31,016 nt of DNA, taken from CAIPVR01 sp049316905. Its GTDB lineage: Bacteria; Actinomycetota; Acidimicrobiia; Acidimicrobiales; Microtrichaceae. A program made the translations under genes and the position numbers. Positions 13,954-21,651 of this stretch are shown here, piece after piece; positions within the stretch are counted from its first letter, which is position 1; every line of letters starts with the position of its first letter. The stretch covers positions 1-31,016 of the forward strand of contig JBMOJH010000035.1 of NCBI GenBank assembly GCA_049316905.1. Reading direction: 5' to 3'. The notes under the pieces were generated by a model, which worked only from the letters and a program-made list of their open reading frames with translations, was not told the origin of the DNA and did not search any database.

Positions 13954-14997
13954 GTGCCGGCGAACACCACCACCGACCCGTCCCACCCGTCCGACGACGC
14001 CGGGGCCGAACCGCTCCACGACGTCGTCGGGATCGGCAACGCCCTCGTGGACGTCATCACCCAGGCCCCCGACTCGCTGGTGGAGGAGCTCGGCCTGCCC
14101 AAGGGCGGGATGTCCCTCATCGACGAGGAGCGTGCGCTCGAGCTGTACGACCGGATCGGCCCCGCGATCGAGGTGTCCGGTGGCTCGGCGGCCAACACGA
14201 TCGTGGGGGTCGCGTCGCTCGGCGGCTCGGCCCGCTACATCGGCCGGGTGCGCGACGACCAGCTCGGGCGGGTCTTCGCCCACGACCTCCGCGCCACCGG
14301 GGTGGCGTACGACGTGGCGCCCGCGGCGGACGGTCCGGCCACCGGGTGCTGCCTCGTGCTCGTCACCCCCGACGCGCAGCGCACGATGAACACCTACCTG
14401 GGTGCCTCGGTCCACCTCCGCGCCGGGGATCTGGACCCGGCCACCGTCACCTCCGGCAAGGTGCTGTACCTCGAGGGCTACCTCTTCGATCCGCCGGAGG
14501 CGCAGGAGGCCTTCCGCACGGCGGCCCGCCTCGCGCACGACGCCGGCCGGACGGTCAGCCTCACGCTGTCGGACTCGTTCTGCGTGGAGCGGCACCGGGA
14601 GGCGTTCCTCGACCTCGTCGAGCACCACGTGGACCTGGTCTTCGCGAACGAGGACGAGATCTGTGCCCTCTACCGCACCGAGGACTTCGACACCGCGGTC
14701 CGGGCGGTCCGCGGTCATGGCGCGATGGCCGCCCTGACGAGGTCCGCCGCCGGCTCGGTGGTGGTGACCGACGACGGTCTCGTGGAGGTGCCCGCCGCGC
14801 CCGTCGAGCACGTGGTGGACACCACCGGTGCCGGCGACCTCTACGCCGCGGGCTTCCTGTACGGCCACAGCCGGGGGCTCGCCCCCGCGACCTGCGCCGA
14901 GCTCGGCGCGGTGGCCGCCGCCGAGGTCATCTCGCACCTCGGGGCCCGGCCGGAGGCCGACCTGGCGGCGCTGGCCGCACCGGTGCTGGGGCGCTGA
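13954..14997 (+). CDS. PfkB-family carbohydrate/nucleoside kinase (adenosine kinase-like)
   Basis: 347 aa. PfkB signatures: VGIGNALVDVI (25-35), SGGSAANTIVG (75-85), GRVRDDQLGRVF (97-108) and the anion-hole/catalytic motif DTTGAGD (289-295), where D295 is the likely base. The adenosine kinase-like look comes from the GNALVDV and GGSAANT segments and the overall length; ribokinase or another sugar kinase cannot be ruled out. An N-terminal 20-residue Pro/Asp-rich tail precedes the fold. GTG at 13954 is supported by the -10 box 7 nt upstream. Monocistronic; its last 71 bp overlap the 3' end of the convergent acyltransferase gene. It sits near deoC and the purine nucleoside phosphorylase, so a role in nucleoside salvage is plausible. 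Confidence 0.88.
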   Translation: MPANTTTDPSHPSDDAGAEPLHDVVGIGNALVDVITQAPDSLVEELGLPKGGMSLIDEERALELYDRIGPAIEVSGGSAANTIVGVASLGGSARYIGRVRDDQLGRVFAHDLRATGVAYDVAPAADGPATGCCLVLVTPDAQRTMNTYLGASVHLRAGDLDPATVTSGKVLYLEGYLFDPPEAQEAFRTAARLAHDAGRTVSLTLSDSFCVERHREAFLDLVEHHVDLVFANEDEICALYRTEDFDTAVRAVRGHGAMAALTRSAAGSVVVTDDGLVEVPAAPVEHVVDTTGAGDLYAAGFLYGHSRGLAPATCAELGAVAAAEVISHLGARPEADLAALAAPVLGR

Positions 14998-16105
14998 ACC
15001 GCCCGCTCGTCGGGGCGATGGTCGGGGTGGTCGGGGCGCTGGTCGGACTCGCCGTCGGGGCAGTGGTGGCCGTCGTGGCCCGGAGGTCCACGACCCGGGG
15101 CGTGTGCGGCCACAGCTGCGGACGCCGCCGGGCGGCCACGTCCTCCACCCAGCCCACGGCGAGGGCGGCCACCGGCAGCAGTACCAGGCACCAGGCCACG
15201 TTGCCCACGACCGTGCCGCCGCCGGGCAGCGGGGCGGCCACCGCGAAGTAGAGGACCGCGCCGTGCCAGAGGTACACGGTGAGGGAACGACGGCTGAACC
15301 ACCGCACGACCGCGGAGGTGCGGTGCCCGGCGAGGGCCGGTTCGATGCGTGGCTGCAACCCGAGGGCCAGGCTCAGCCAGAACGCACCGAGCAGGACGAC
15401 GCCGATGGCGGCCACGGGCGGCAGGCCGTCGTGCAGCCCGACGAAGAGCGCGAGGCCCAGCGGGCCGCAGACCAGCGCGGTGGTGCGCCAGTGCCGGTCC
15501 AACCAGCTGTCGAGGGACCCGTCGGCGTGGTGGTAGCCGACCACCCAGCACGCTCCGTAGAAGATGGCGATCGTGAGGGCCGGGGCCACCGGCGCCGTGA
15601 CGACGCCGAGCGCCACGATGATCGCCCACAGCACGGCGGGGTGCGATCGCTGGGCCCGTCGCAGGCCGGGCCCGAGGGCCGACAGCACCAGGTGCATCTG
15701 CAGGTACCAGAGCGCGAACCAGGTGAGGTGCACGACCGTGCCCGCTCCGGGCCCGGCCACGCCGTCGGTGGACAGGACCGGGAACAGAAGGCCGACCCAC
15801 TGCGCCGGGCTGATCTCGCCGAGCAGCCCGAGGGTGCCCCAGAGGACGACCATCGCGACGAGGTACACCCAGTAGGGCAGCAGGATCCGGCGGTACCGGT
15901 CGCGGGCCACCGACAGCCCGCTCCGGCGCTCCAACGAGCGGGCGAAGAGCGTGCCGGCGATGAAGAACATGAGGGGCATGGCGGTGAAGGCCGTGAGCCA
16001 CCACCACCCGGTGGCGTGGTAGAGCACCACGCGGACGAGGGCCACGGCCCGGAGCGCGTCGAGGTACACGCTGCGTTCGCGTCGGACCCCGCTGCCCCCG
16101 GTCAC
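14927..16105 (-). CDS. Acyltransferase family 3 membrane protein
   Basis: 392 aa with about ten hydrophobic segments. The N-terminal motif YLDALRAVALVRVVLYHATG holds the Arg and His typical of acyltransferase-3 proteins (PF01757), which transfer acetyl or other acyl groups to sugars or lipids at the cytoplasmic membrane. FFIAGTLFARSLERR and RRILLPYWVYLVAMV are also typical. The C-terminus after the last membrane helix is a Thr/Pro/Ala-rich tail of about 60 residues, partly encoded in a run of GGTCGGGG-like repeats and overlapping the kinase gene by 71 bp. GTG start at 16105 has a good Shine-Dalgarno-like AAGGGGA and a promoter further up. A glycan O-acetyltransferase partner for the polysaccharide genes to the right is plausible. 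Confidence 0.88.
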   Translation of the reverse strand: MTGGSGVRRERSVYLDALRAVALVRVVLYHATGWWWLTAFTAMPLMFFIAGTLFARSLERRSGLSVARDRYRRILLPYWVYLVAMVVLWGTLGLLGEISPAQWVGLLFPVLSTDGVAGPGAGTVVHLTWFALWYLQMHLVLSALGPGLRRAQRSHPAVLWAIIVALGVVTAPVAPALTIAIFYGACWVVGYHHADGSLDSWLDRHWRTTALVCGPLGLALFVGLHDGLPPVAAIGVVLLGAFWLSLALGLQPRIEPALAGHRTSAVVRWFSRRSLTVYLWHGAVLYFAVAAPLPGGGTVVGNVAWCLVLLPVAALAVGWVEDVAARRRPQLWPHTPRVVDLRATTATTAPTASPTSAPTTPTIAPTSGRFSAPAPVRPAPPGRPPAGPRGAR

Positions 16106-16168
16106 CCAGTCCCCTTGTGAGAAACGGGCGTTCCCTCCGGTGCCAGCCCTGCACCCGCCCGCGCCGGA

Positions 16169-16198
16169 ACCCTAGGGAGCCGCCGGTGTGGCGCGCAA
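16169..16198 (-). promoter_or_regulatory. Promoter of the acyltransferase gene
   Basis: Minus strand: -35 TTGCGC (16198-16193), 18-bp spacer, -10 TAGGGT (16174-16169). This gives a leader of about 55 nt ending in the AAGGGGA ribosome binding site before the GTG at 16105. Confidence 0.5.
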
Positions 16199-16220
16199 CG
16201 AGTGAACGCCCCTTTGTTCC

Positions 16221-16231
16221 GAACGACGTTC
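16221..16231. promoter_or_regulatory. GAAC-N3-GTTC palindrome upstream of the acyltransferase promoter
   Basis: GAACGACGTTC, perfect 5+1+5 palindrome, 23 bp upstream of the -35 box. The same GAAC-N3-GTTC layout occurs upstream of wbaP (28120-28130). Possible shared operator. Confidence 0.35.
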
Positions 16232-16244
16232 TGGTTTCGGGTGT

Positions 16245-16281
16245 CGGGGCGGGGCCGGGGGCCGCCCTCGGCCCCGCCCCG
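16245..16281. repeat. Very strong GC hairpin upstream of deoC
   Basis: CGGGGCGGGGCCG (16245-16257) pairs perfectly with CGGCCCCGCCCCG (16269-16281). The 11-base loop can pair further (G-T wobble plus three GC pairs), leaving a CCG triloop: 17 pairs in all. It lies in the 220-bp gap between divergent genes, 32 bp upstream of the deoC -10 box, and so is not at the end of any recognised gene. Function unknown. Confidence 0.8.
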
Positions 16282-16312
16282 GCGGATCGCCGGGGCGCTC
16301 CCGTGGCGCCGT

Positions 16313-16325
16313 TACGGTGGCGGCG
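16313..16325 (+). promoter_or_regulatory. Leaderless promoter of deoC
   Basis: -10 box TACGGT at 16313-16318, 7 nt before the ATG at 16326. The upstream in-frame GTG at 16317 overlaps the box, so it is rejected as a start. Confidence 0.5.
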
Positions 16326-17042
16326 ATGGCCGAGGACCCTTCCCCGTCGCTGCTCGCGGCCCCGTCGCCGCTCGCGGGCTGGTCCCGCGCCGATCTGGCC
16401 GCTCGCATCGACCACACGGTGCTGCAGCCGGAGGCCGACCAGGGCCGGATCGAGGTGGCCGTGGCGGTGGCGGTGTCGAACGGCTGCGCCTCGGTGTGCG
16501 TGCAGCCCACCTGGGTGCAGTACGCCGTGGAGATGGTCGGCGGGCGCATCCCGGTGTGCTCGGTGGTCGGGTTCCCGCACGGCACGTCCCTCACCCGGAC
16601 GAAGGCCGACGAGGCGGCGGCCGTGGTCGCGCTCGGAGCCGAGGAGGTCGACATGGTGGCCGACCTCGCGGCGCTCGCGGACGACGACCTCGGCTCCGTC
16701 GCGGCGGACGTGGCGGACGTGCGCGCCGCGGTGCCGTCCACCGTGCTGAAGGTGATCCTGGAGACGGCGCTCTGGACCCCGGCGCTGGTGCGGGCCGCGG
16801 CCGAGGCCGCGCTCGCGGGCGGGGCGGACTACGTGAAGACCTCGACCGGGTTCCACCCCGCGGGCGGCGCCACGGTCGAGGCGGTGTCGGCCCTGCGCGA
16901 GGGCGTCGGCGGGCGGGCCCGGGTGAAGGCCTCGGGCGGGATCCGCACGCTGGCCGGGGCCCGGGCGATGCTCGACGCGGGAGCGGACCGGCTCGGGATG
17001 TCCGCGACCGAGGCCGTGCTCGCCGAGGTCACGGGGCGCTGA
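16326..17042 (+). CDS. deoC: Deoxyribose-phosphate aldolase
   Basis: 238 aa class I aldolase that splits 2-deoxyribose 5-phosphate into acetaldehyde and glyceraldehyde 3-phosphate. The Schiff-base Lys is K171 in ADYVKTSTGF; the acid-base partners are D109 in EEVDMV and K201 in RVKASGGIRT. The segment IDHTVLQPEAD (28-38) opens the barrel and VVGFPHGTS (80-88) is typical. About 20 residues at the N-terminus are variable. ATG at 16326, leaderless. The gene converges on a purine nucleoside phosphorylase: that enzyme yields (deoxy)ribose 1-phosphate, which after isomerisation feeds DeoC, so the pair makes metabolic sense. No phosphopentomutase is in the window. The stop lies in a 15-bp tandem repeat. 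Confidence 0.96.
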   Translation: MAEDPSPSLLAAPSPLAGWSRADLAARIDHTVLQPEADQGRIEVAVAVAVSNGCASVCVQPTWVQYAVEMVGGRIPVCSVVGFPHGTSLTRTKADEAAAVVALGAEEVDMVADLAALADDDLGSVAADVADVRAAVPSTVLKVILETALWTPALVRAAAEAALAGGADYVKTSTGFHPAGGATVEAVSALREGVGGRARVKASGGIRTLAGARAMLDAGADRLGMSATEAVLAEVTGR

Positions 17043-17073
17043 CTCACGGGGCGCTGACTCACGGAGCGCTGAG
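17029..17073. repeat. 15-bp tandem repeat (three copies) spanning two stop codons
   Basis: TCACGGGGCGCTGAC occurs at 17029-17043 and 17044-17058, with a variant TCACGGAGCGCTGAG at 17059-17073. Copy 1 holds the deoC stop (TGA at 17040-17042), and the third copy holds the stop of the convergent phosphorylase (TCA at 17059-17061). Confidence 0.9.
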
Positions 17074-17880
17074 CAGCGTCACCAGCACCTCCGCGAGGTC
17101 CCCGGCGGCGCCGGCACCCGCGGCGAGCACCGCCTCGTGGTCGATGTGGTCCGTGAGGCCCGCGGCCGGGTTGGTCACCAGCGACACGGCGGCCACCTCG
17201 GCACCCAGGTGGTGCGCCGCGATCGCCTCCAGCGCCGTCGACATCCCCACCAGGTCGGCTCCGAGCGTGCGCAGCGCCCGGATCTCCGCGGGGGTCTCGA
17301 ACGACGGGCCCACCAGCGCGGCGTAGACCCCTTCCGCGAGATCCGCTCGCTCGGCCCGGGCCGCGGCCCGCAGCCGCGAGCGGTAGAGGTCGCCCATGTC
17401 GGCGAAGCGACCCCCGGTGGGCGGTTCCGGCCCGACGAGCGGGTTGTGGCCCGTGAGGTTCAGGTGGTCGGCCACCAGCACCGGGGTCCCCACCGGCCAG
17501 TCGGGGCGGATCGAGCCCGCGGCGTTCGTGAGGACGACCCGGCCGCAACCGGTGAGGACCGCGGCGCGCACGCCGTGCACCACGGTTCCGGCGTCGTGGC
17601 CCTCGTAGAGGTGCGACCGTCCGCACAGCGCCAGGACCCGCACGCCCCCGATCTCGACCGATCGGACGGAACCCGCGTGGCCCGCGACCGTCGGCACCGC
17701 GCAGCCCGGTAGGTCGGCCATCGCGACCTCGCCCCGGGGTTCGCCCAGCGTGTCGAGCGCCGAGGCCCAGCCGGAGCCCACCACGAGGGCGGCGTCGTGG
17801 GGCCCGAGCTCGTCGAGGAGGTGGCGCGCCGCGGCCCCGGCGAGGTCCCACACGGTCGGTTCCTCGGGCGGCGGTGACAC
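17059..17880 (-). CDS. Purine nucleoside phosphorylase (trimeric type)
   Basis: 273 aa, usual length for the trimeric family. It cleaves purine (deoxy)nucleosides with phosphate to base plus (deoxy)ribose 1-phosphate. Motifs in order: VVGSGW, GHAGS, GRSHLYEGH (phosphate/ribose site), TNAAGSI, DHLNLTGHNPL, GPSFETPAEIR with the Glu that reads the purine ring, GMSTALEAIAAHHLG and SLVTNPAAGLT, with an Asn at the place typical for 6-oxopurine specificity. This favours PNP over methylthioadenosine phosphorylase. GTG at 17880 is taken because it gives the family length and has GAGACT, a weak -10, exactly 6 nt upstream. Convergent with deoC. Divergent from the polysaccharide fusion gene. Confidence 0.93.
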   Translation of the reverse strand: MSPPPEEPTVWDLAGAAARHLLDELGPHDAALVVGSGWASALDTLGEPRGEVAMADLPGCAVPTVAGHAGSVRSVEIGGVRVLALCGRSHLYEGHDAGTVVHGVRAAVLTGCGRVVLTNAAGSIRPDWPVGTPVLVADHLNLTGHNPLVGPEPPTGGRFADMGDLYRSRLRAAARAERADLAEGVYAALVGPSFETPAEIRALRTLGADLVGMSTALEAIAAHHLGAEVAAVSLVTNPAAGLTDHIDHEAVLAAGAGAAGDLAEVLVTLLSAP

Positions 17881-17927
17881 CGGGGGAGTCTCGCACCGGG
17901 CGCTGTCGGGCGTGGGGGAGCTCCCGG

Positions 17928-17933
17928 TACCCT
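17928..17933 (+). promoter_or_regulatory. -10 box of the polysaccharide fusion gene
   Basis: GGTACCCT, -10 at 17928-17933, 53 nt before the GTG at 17987; predicted leader about 45 nt. G-rich stretch GGGGGGCGGGGGA lies 10 nt or so before the start in place of a clear Shine-Dalgarno sequence. Confidence 0.4.
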
Positions 17934-17986
17934 TGGCGGCCCGGGCCCGCAACGGCGTCGCCCGGGGGGCGGGGGACCGACCGGAC

Positions 17987-20845
17987 GTGCAGACCATCGA
18001 ACGACCCACCGAGGCGGGCGGCACCCCTCCGTCGCGCCGCCGTGCGTTCCGCGCGGGCGCCGGTGTGGTGGTCGCGCTCCTGGCCCTGCCGCTGCTGCTC
18101 CTGCTCGTCATGAGCAAGTGGGGCGTCCTGATCGCCGTCCTGCTCGGCTTCGTCGTCGGCATGTGGATCTTCGTGGTCCGCCGGGGCTACCTGTTCCTCG
18201 AGGTCGTCGCCTTCCTCATCCACTTCGACGGCCTCGGTGCCGGCCCCATCCGGATGGGCCGCCTGGTCGCGGCCGCCGCGTTCGCGGTCCTCGCGTACAA
18301 GCTCGTCGTCGAGAAGTGGCGGCCCCCGGCGATCCCCACGCGGCACTGGGTCCCGATCCTGCTGATCACGATCTGGGCCGTCGCCACCGGCGCATGGTCC
18401 AACAAGGCCTCGGCCTGGTTCTTCTCGATGGGCCTGCTCGGCCTCGCGCTGGCCTACTTCGGCGTGTCGGGCATGCTCACCGACAGCCACGAGAAGATCC
18501 GCAAGTTCCTGCGGGCGTTCTGGTGGGGCGGACTGTGGGGTTCGGCCGCGGGCGTGCTGGCCCTCTTCCTCGGAACCCGTTCGGTCGGCTTCGGCGGCGA
18601 CCCGAACTACTTCGGCCTCCTGCAGGCCTCGCTGATCCCGCTGACCGTCTACTACCGGCGTCACGCCCGCAACCGGCAGGAGAAGATCCTCTACACGTTC
18701 GCCCTGCTCTTCGTGCTGGCCGGCGCGGCCGGTGCCGGCAGCCGTTCGGGTCTCATCGGCGGCGCCATCGCGATCGTCGGCACGATGGTCACCCGTCCGG
18801 GGCTGTCCCGCGGTGGTCGGGCGAAGGTGGCGGTGGGCGCGGTCGCCCTGGCCGGCGTGGCCTTCGCCATCGGCTTCGTGGCCAACCCGGCGAACCTGCA
18901 GCGCGGCTTCAGCGACCGCGGCGCCGGCCGCCTCGACTTCTGGAACGTGGCCACGGACCTCATCGCCGAACGGCCGCTCCAGGGTCAGGGGTTCGGCCAG
19001 CTGATGTACGAGATCCCGCCCAACCTCCCCAACACCCCGGGGGTGGAGGTGATCCAGGACGACCGGGAGAACGTGTCGTCGCACAACACGTGGCTGGACG
19101 TCCTCGGCGACCTCGGGATCGTGGGTCTGGTGCTCTGGGTGTCGATCTTCGCGGTCACGTTCTGGGGGTTCCTGCGACCACGATGGCCCCAGACACGGGA
19201 GATCTCCGTCACCCTCACGGTGATGATGCTCCCGGTCATGTCGAGCTCGATGTTCCAGCCGCTGCTGAACAACAAGCTCGCCTGGAGCCTGATCGGGTTG
19301 TCGGCCGCGCTCCAGGTGCCGTCGTGGCAGGCGCGGTGGCGCGGCTACCGGGCGGCCGGTTCCTCCGAGCTCGTCCCCGTCGGGGCCATGGACACTTCGC
19401 CGGCGGCGGTGGTGGGCCCCGCCGCGTCCGGTGCCGCCGCCTCGTGGGCCGACGACGCCCGGGCGGCCGGGGGGAGCCCCCCCGCCGACGGCTGGTCGGC
19501 CCACGACGACCCCGCGCTCGCCCGGTGGGACATCCGGGTCTCGCAACGGTTCCGGGTCGCGCTGCTCGTCGGCCCGTTGATCGGCATGGTCGTCGGCGCG
19601 GCGATCGCCTCCGCGATCCCGACCCGCTACACGGCCACGGCGGGCGTGATCGTGCCCGGTCTGGAGACCAATGCCGGCAGCGACCGGATCGCGGTGCCGA
19701 TGAACGAGGTGCAGGGGGTCCACACCCTCGCCATCTCGGGTGCGTACGCCGCCGAGTTGCAGCGGCTGTCGAGCCTCGACCTGACCGTGCCGGAGATCCG
19801 CGAGCGGGTCTCGGTGCTGCGGCCCACGTTCGCGAACTACATGGAGATCTCCTACACCGACACCGACCGCGCCCGGGCGGAGGCCGCGCTCCCGTACGTG
19901 GTGCGGGCGCTCGACGACGTGGTGGTCTCGGACCGCGACGCGGGCCTCGCCGGCACCGCGGACGAGCTCCGGCCCGTCAACCCGGGCGAGTCGCGCTTCT
20001 ACACGGGCCCGCTCTACCTGCGGGTGTCGCAGGACGCGGTGCTCGAGACCCAGCAGCCCCGGCGCGTGTGGATGATCTTCATCGGCGCGATCGTCGGGTT
20101 CCTGGTGGCCGTGGCCTTCGTCCTGTTCCAGCAGCGCAAGCCCCGGGTGAACAACGACGACGACTTCCGTGTGCACCTCGGACTGCCGGTGTGGACCCAC
20201 GTCGGCCGGGCCGGCCGGCGCTACGCGGGGACGTTCGACCAGTACGCGCAGGTCATGACGATGGTGGAGGACTCCGGTCCGCTCGACGCCGTGTCGAACC
20301 GCGTCGTGATCGCCACGCCGCGACCCGACCGCGGCGCGCGCGGACTCGCGATGGGCGTGGCCGCGGCGCTCGCCGCCGAGGGCCGTCGGGTGGTGCTCGT
20401 GGACGCGCAGCTCGACCATCCCCTGCTGTCGCGGCGTCTCGGAGCGCGTCGGTCCCGCGGCCTGGCCGAGGTGGCCGCCGGCGAGGCGACCATGGGATCG
20501 GTGGTGCGGCGGGTCGGTCGCTGGCGTCTGCCGACCTCGGTGCGCCGCACGCTCGGTGACGGCGGGGACCTGTTCCGCTTCGTGCCCGCGGGCCGGTCCG
20601 GCCGGGGCGCCACGCCGGTGGTCCACCCGCAGTTCCTCGACACGTTCGACGACGACGTCACCCTCGTGGTCCTCGCCCCGTCCCTCCTGGGTACCGTGCC
20701 CGGCGGCCCGGTGCTCGCCTGGGCCGATGCCGTGGCCCTCGCGCTGGTCGAGGGCCGCACCGTCACGTTCGACGCGGAGGACGCCGCCCTGCGGGTGCGG
20801 ACCTTCACGGCGGCCCCCTCCGGCGTGGTCCTGCTCGACGTCTAG
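17987..20845 (+). CDS. Fusion protein: O-antigen ligase/Wzy-like, Wzz-like and degenerate BY-kinase domains
   Basis: One uninterrupted 952-aa frame. Residues 1-445: about a dozen membrane helices of the O-antigen ligase/polymerase type (Wzy_C-like), with GAGSRSGLIGG (249-259) and the periplasmic loop ending SSHNTWLDVLGDLGIVGL (364-381). Residues 446-515: Ala/Gly/Pro/Asp-rich linker. Residues 516-715: Wzz-like chain-length domain with helices at about 523-545 and 693-714 around an extracytoplasmic part. Residues 716-952: cytoplasmic CpsD/Wzc-like fold with Walker A'-like VVLVDAQLDHP (802-812) and a Walker B-like LVVLAP (893-898). Its P-loop (TPRPDRGARGLA, 777-788) lacks GK[S/T], and there is no C-terminal Tyr cluster, so it is probably catalytically dead. 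Likely joins glycan polymerisation and length control in one membrane protein. An internal ATG (M468) in the linker could give a separate Wzz product. Confidence 0.85.
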   Translation: MQTIERPTEAGGTPPSRRRAFRAGAGVVVALLALPLLLLLVMSKWGVLIAVLLGFVVGMWIFVVRRGYLFLEVVAFLIHFDGLGAGPIRMGRLVAAAAFAVLAYKLVVEKWRPPAIPTRHWVPILLITIWAVATGAWSNKASAWFFSMGLLGLALAYFGVSGMLTDSHEKIRKFLRAFWWGGLWGSAAGVLALFLGTRSVGFGGDPNYFGLLQASLIPLTVYYRRHARNRQEKILYTFALLFVLAGAAGAGSRSGLIGGAIAIVGTMVTRPGLSRGGRAKVAVGAVALAGVAFAIGFVANPANLQRGFSDRGAGRLDFWNVATDLIAERPLQGQGFGQLMYEIPPNLPNTPGVEVIQDDRENVSSHNTWLDVLGDLGIVGLVLWVSIFAVTFWGFLRPRWPQTREISVTLTVMMLPVMSSSMFQPLLNNKLAWSLIGLSAALQVPSWQARWRGYRAAGSSELVPVGAMDTSPAAVVGPAASGAAASWADDARAAGGSPPADGWSAHDDPALARWDIRVSQRFRVALLVGPLIGMVVGAAIASAIPTRYTATAGVIVPGLETNAGSDRIAVPMNEVQGVHTLAISGAYAAELQRLSSLDLTVPEIRERVSVLRPTFANYMEISYTDTDRARAEAALPYVVRALDDVVVSDRDAGLAGTADELRPVNPGESRFYTGPLYLRVSQDAVLETQQPRRVWMIFIGAIVGFLVAVAFVLFQQRKPRVNNDDDFRVHLGLPVWTHVGRAGRRYAGTFDQYAQVMTMVEDSGPLDAVSNRVVIATPRPDRGARGLAMGVAAALAAEGRRVVLVDAQLDHPLLSRRLGARRSRGLAEVAAGEATMGSVVRRVGRWRLPTSVRRTLGDGGDLFRFVPAGRSGRGATPVVHPQFLDTFDDDVTLVVLAPSLLGTVPGGPVLAWADAVALALVEGRTVTFDAEDAALRVRTFTAAPSGVVLLDV

Positions 20846-20863
20846 TCGCCGGTCGGGCGGCGG

Positions 20864-20877
20864 TACGGTGACCGCCC
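20864..20877 (+). promoter_or_regulatory. Leaderless promoter of tatD
   Basis: GGTACGGT: -10 box at 20864-20869, then 8 nt to the GTG at 20878. It separates tatD transcription from the fusion gene that ends at 20845. Confidence 0.45.
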
Positions 20878-21651
20878 GTGCCCGACTGGATCGACAACCA
20901 CTGCCACCTCGACGAGGAGGACGACGTCGCCGGGCTCGTGGCCGAGGCCCGCTCCGGCGGGGTGGTGGGTCTGATCAGCGTGGGGACCGACCTCGAGCGG
21001 TCGCGTGCCGCGGTGGCCGTGGCCCGGCGGTACCCCGGGGTCTGGGCCACCGCCGGGATCCACCCGCACGATGCAGCAGGCGGGTGCCGCGGCCTGCACG
21101 AGCTCGTCACCGACGGGCTCGCGGACGGGACGGTCGTGGCGATCGGCGAGTGCGGGTTCGACTTCCACTACGACCACTCGCCCCGTGACCGGCAGGCGGC
21201 GGTCTTCGCCGAGCAGGTCGCGCTGGCCCACGAGACGCACCTGCCGCTGGTCATCCACACCCGCGAGGCCTGGGAGGAGACCTTCGACCTCCTGGACCGC
21301 GAGGGGATCCCGCCGCGCACCGTGTTCCACTGCTTCACCGGCGGCCCGGACGAGGCCGCGGCGTGCCTGGCCCGCGGGGCGCTGCTCTCGTTCTCCGGCA
21401 TCGTCACGTTCCCGTCCGCGCCGGAGCTCCGCGCCGCCGCGGCGGCCGCTCCGCTGGACCGCGTGATGGTCGAGACGGATTCCCCGTACCTCGCCCCGGT
21501 GCCGCACCGCGGGCGGCGCAACCGGCCGGTCCACGTGGCCCGCGTGGGCGAGGAGGTCGCCTCGCTCATGGGCCGTCCGGTCGACGACGTCGCGGCGGCC
21601 ACCACGGCCACCGCCCGGGCCTTCTACGGGCTCGACGAGCCGGCGACGTGA
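20878..21651 (+). CDS. tatD: TatD-family metal-dependent hydrolase/DNase
   Basis: 257 aa TIM-barrel amidohydrolase of the TatD family; members act as 3'-5' exonucleases or D-amino-acyl-tRNA deacylases. Metal ligands are all visible: H8 and H10 in DNHCHLD, Glu in IGECGFDFHYDHS, His in VIHTREAWEE, His in VFHCFTGG and Asp in VETDSPYLAPVPHRG. Length is typical. GTG at 20878 has a -10 box 8 nt upstream. Its stop overlaps the GTG of the next small gene (GTGA). The order tatD, small exported protein, rsmA, ispE matches the actinobacterial tatD-rpfB-ksgA-ispE arrangement except for the second gene. Confidence 0.95.
   Translation: MPDWIDNHCHLDEEDDVAGLVAEARSGGVVGLISVGTDLERSRAAVAVARRYPGVWATAGIHPHDAAGGCRGLHELVTDGLADGTVVAIGECGFDFHYDHSPRDRQAAVFAEQVALAHETHLPLVIHTREAWEETFDLLDREGIPPRTVFHCFTGGPDEAAACLARGALLSFSGIVTFPSAPELRAAAAAAPLDRVMVETDSPYLAPVPHRGRRNRPVHVARVGEEVASLMGRPVDDVAAATTATARAFYGLDEPAT

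Noticed and set aside
16202..16325. Small plus-strand gene in front of the GC hairpin
   Set aside because: Open frames here continue out of frame into deoC and have Arg/Ala/Gly-rich noise; no ribosome binding site or conserved motif.
16829..20626. A 1265-codon minus-strand open frame
   Set aside because: It runs antisense through deoC and the polysaccharide fusion and through the phosphorylase in another frame; composition is antisense-like and both overlapped genes have convincing domains.
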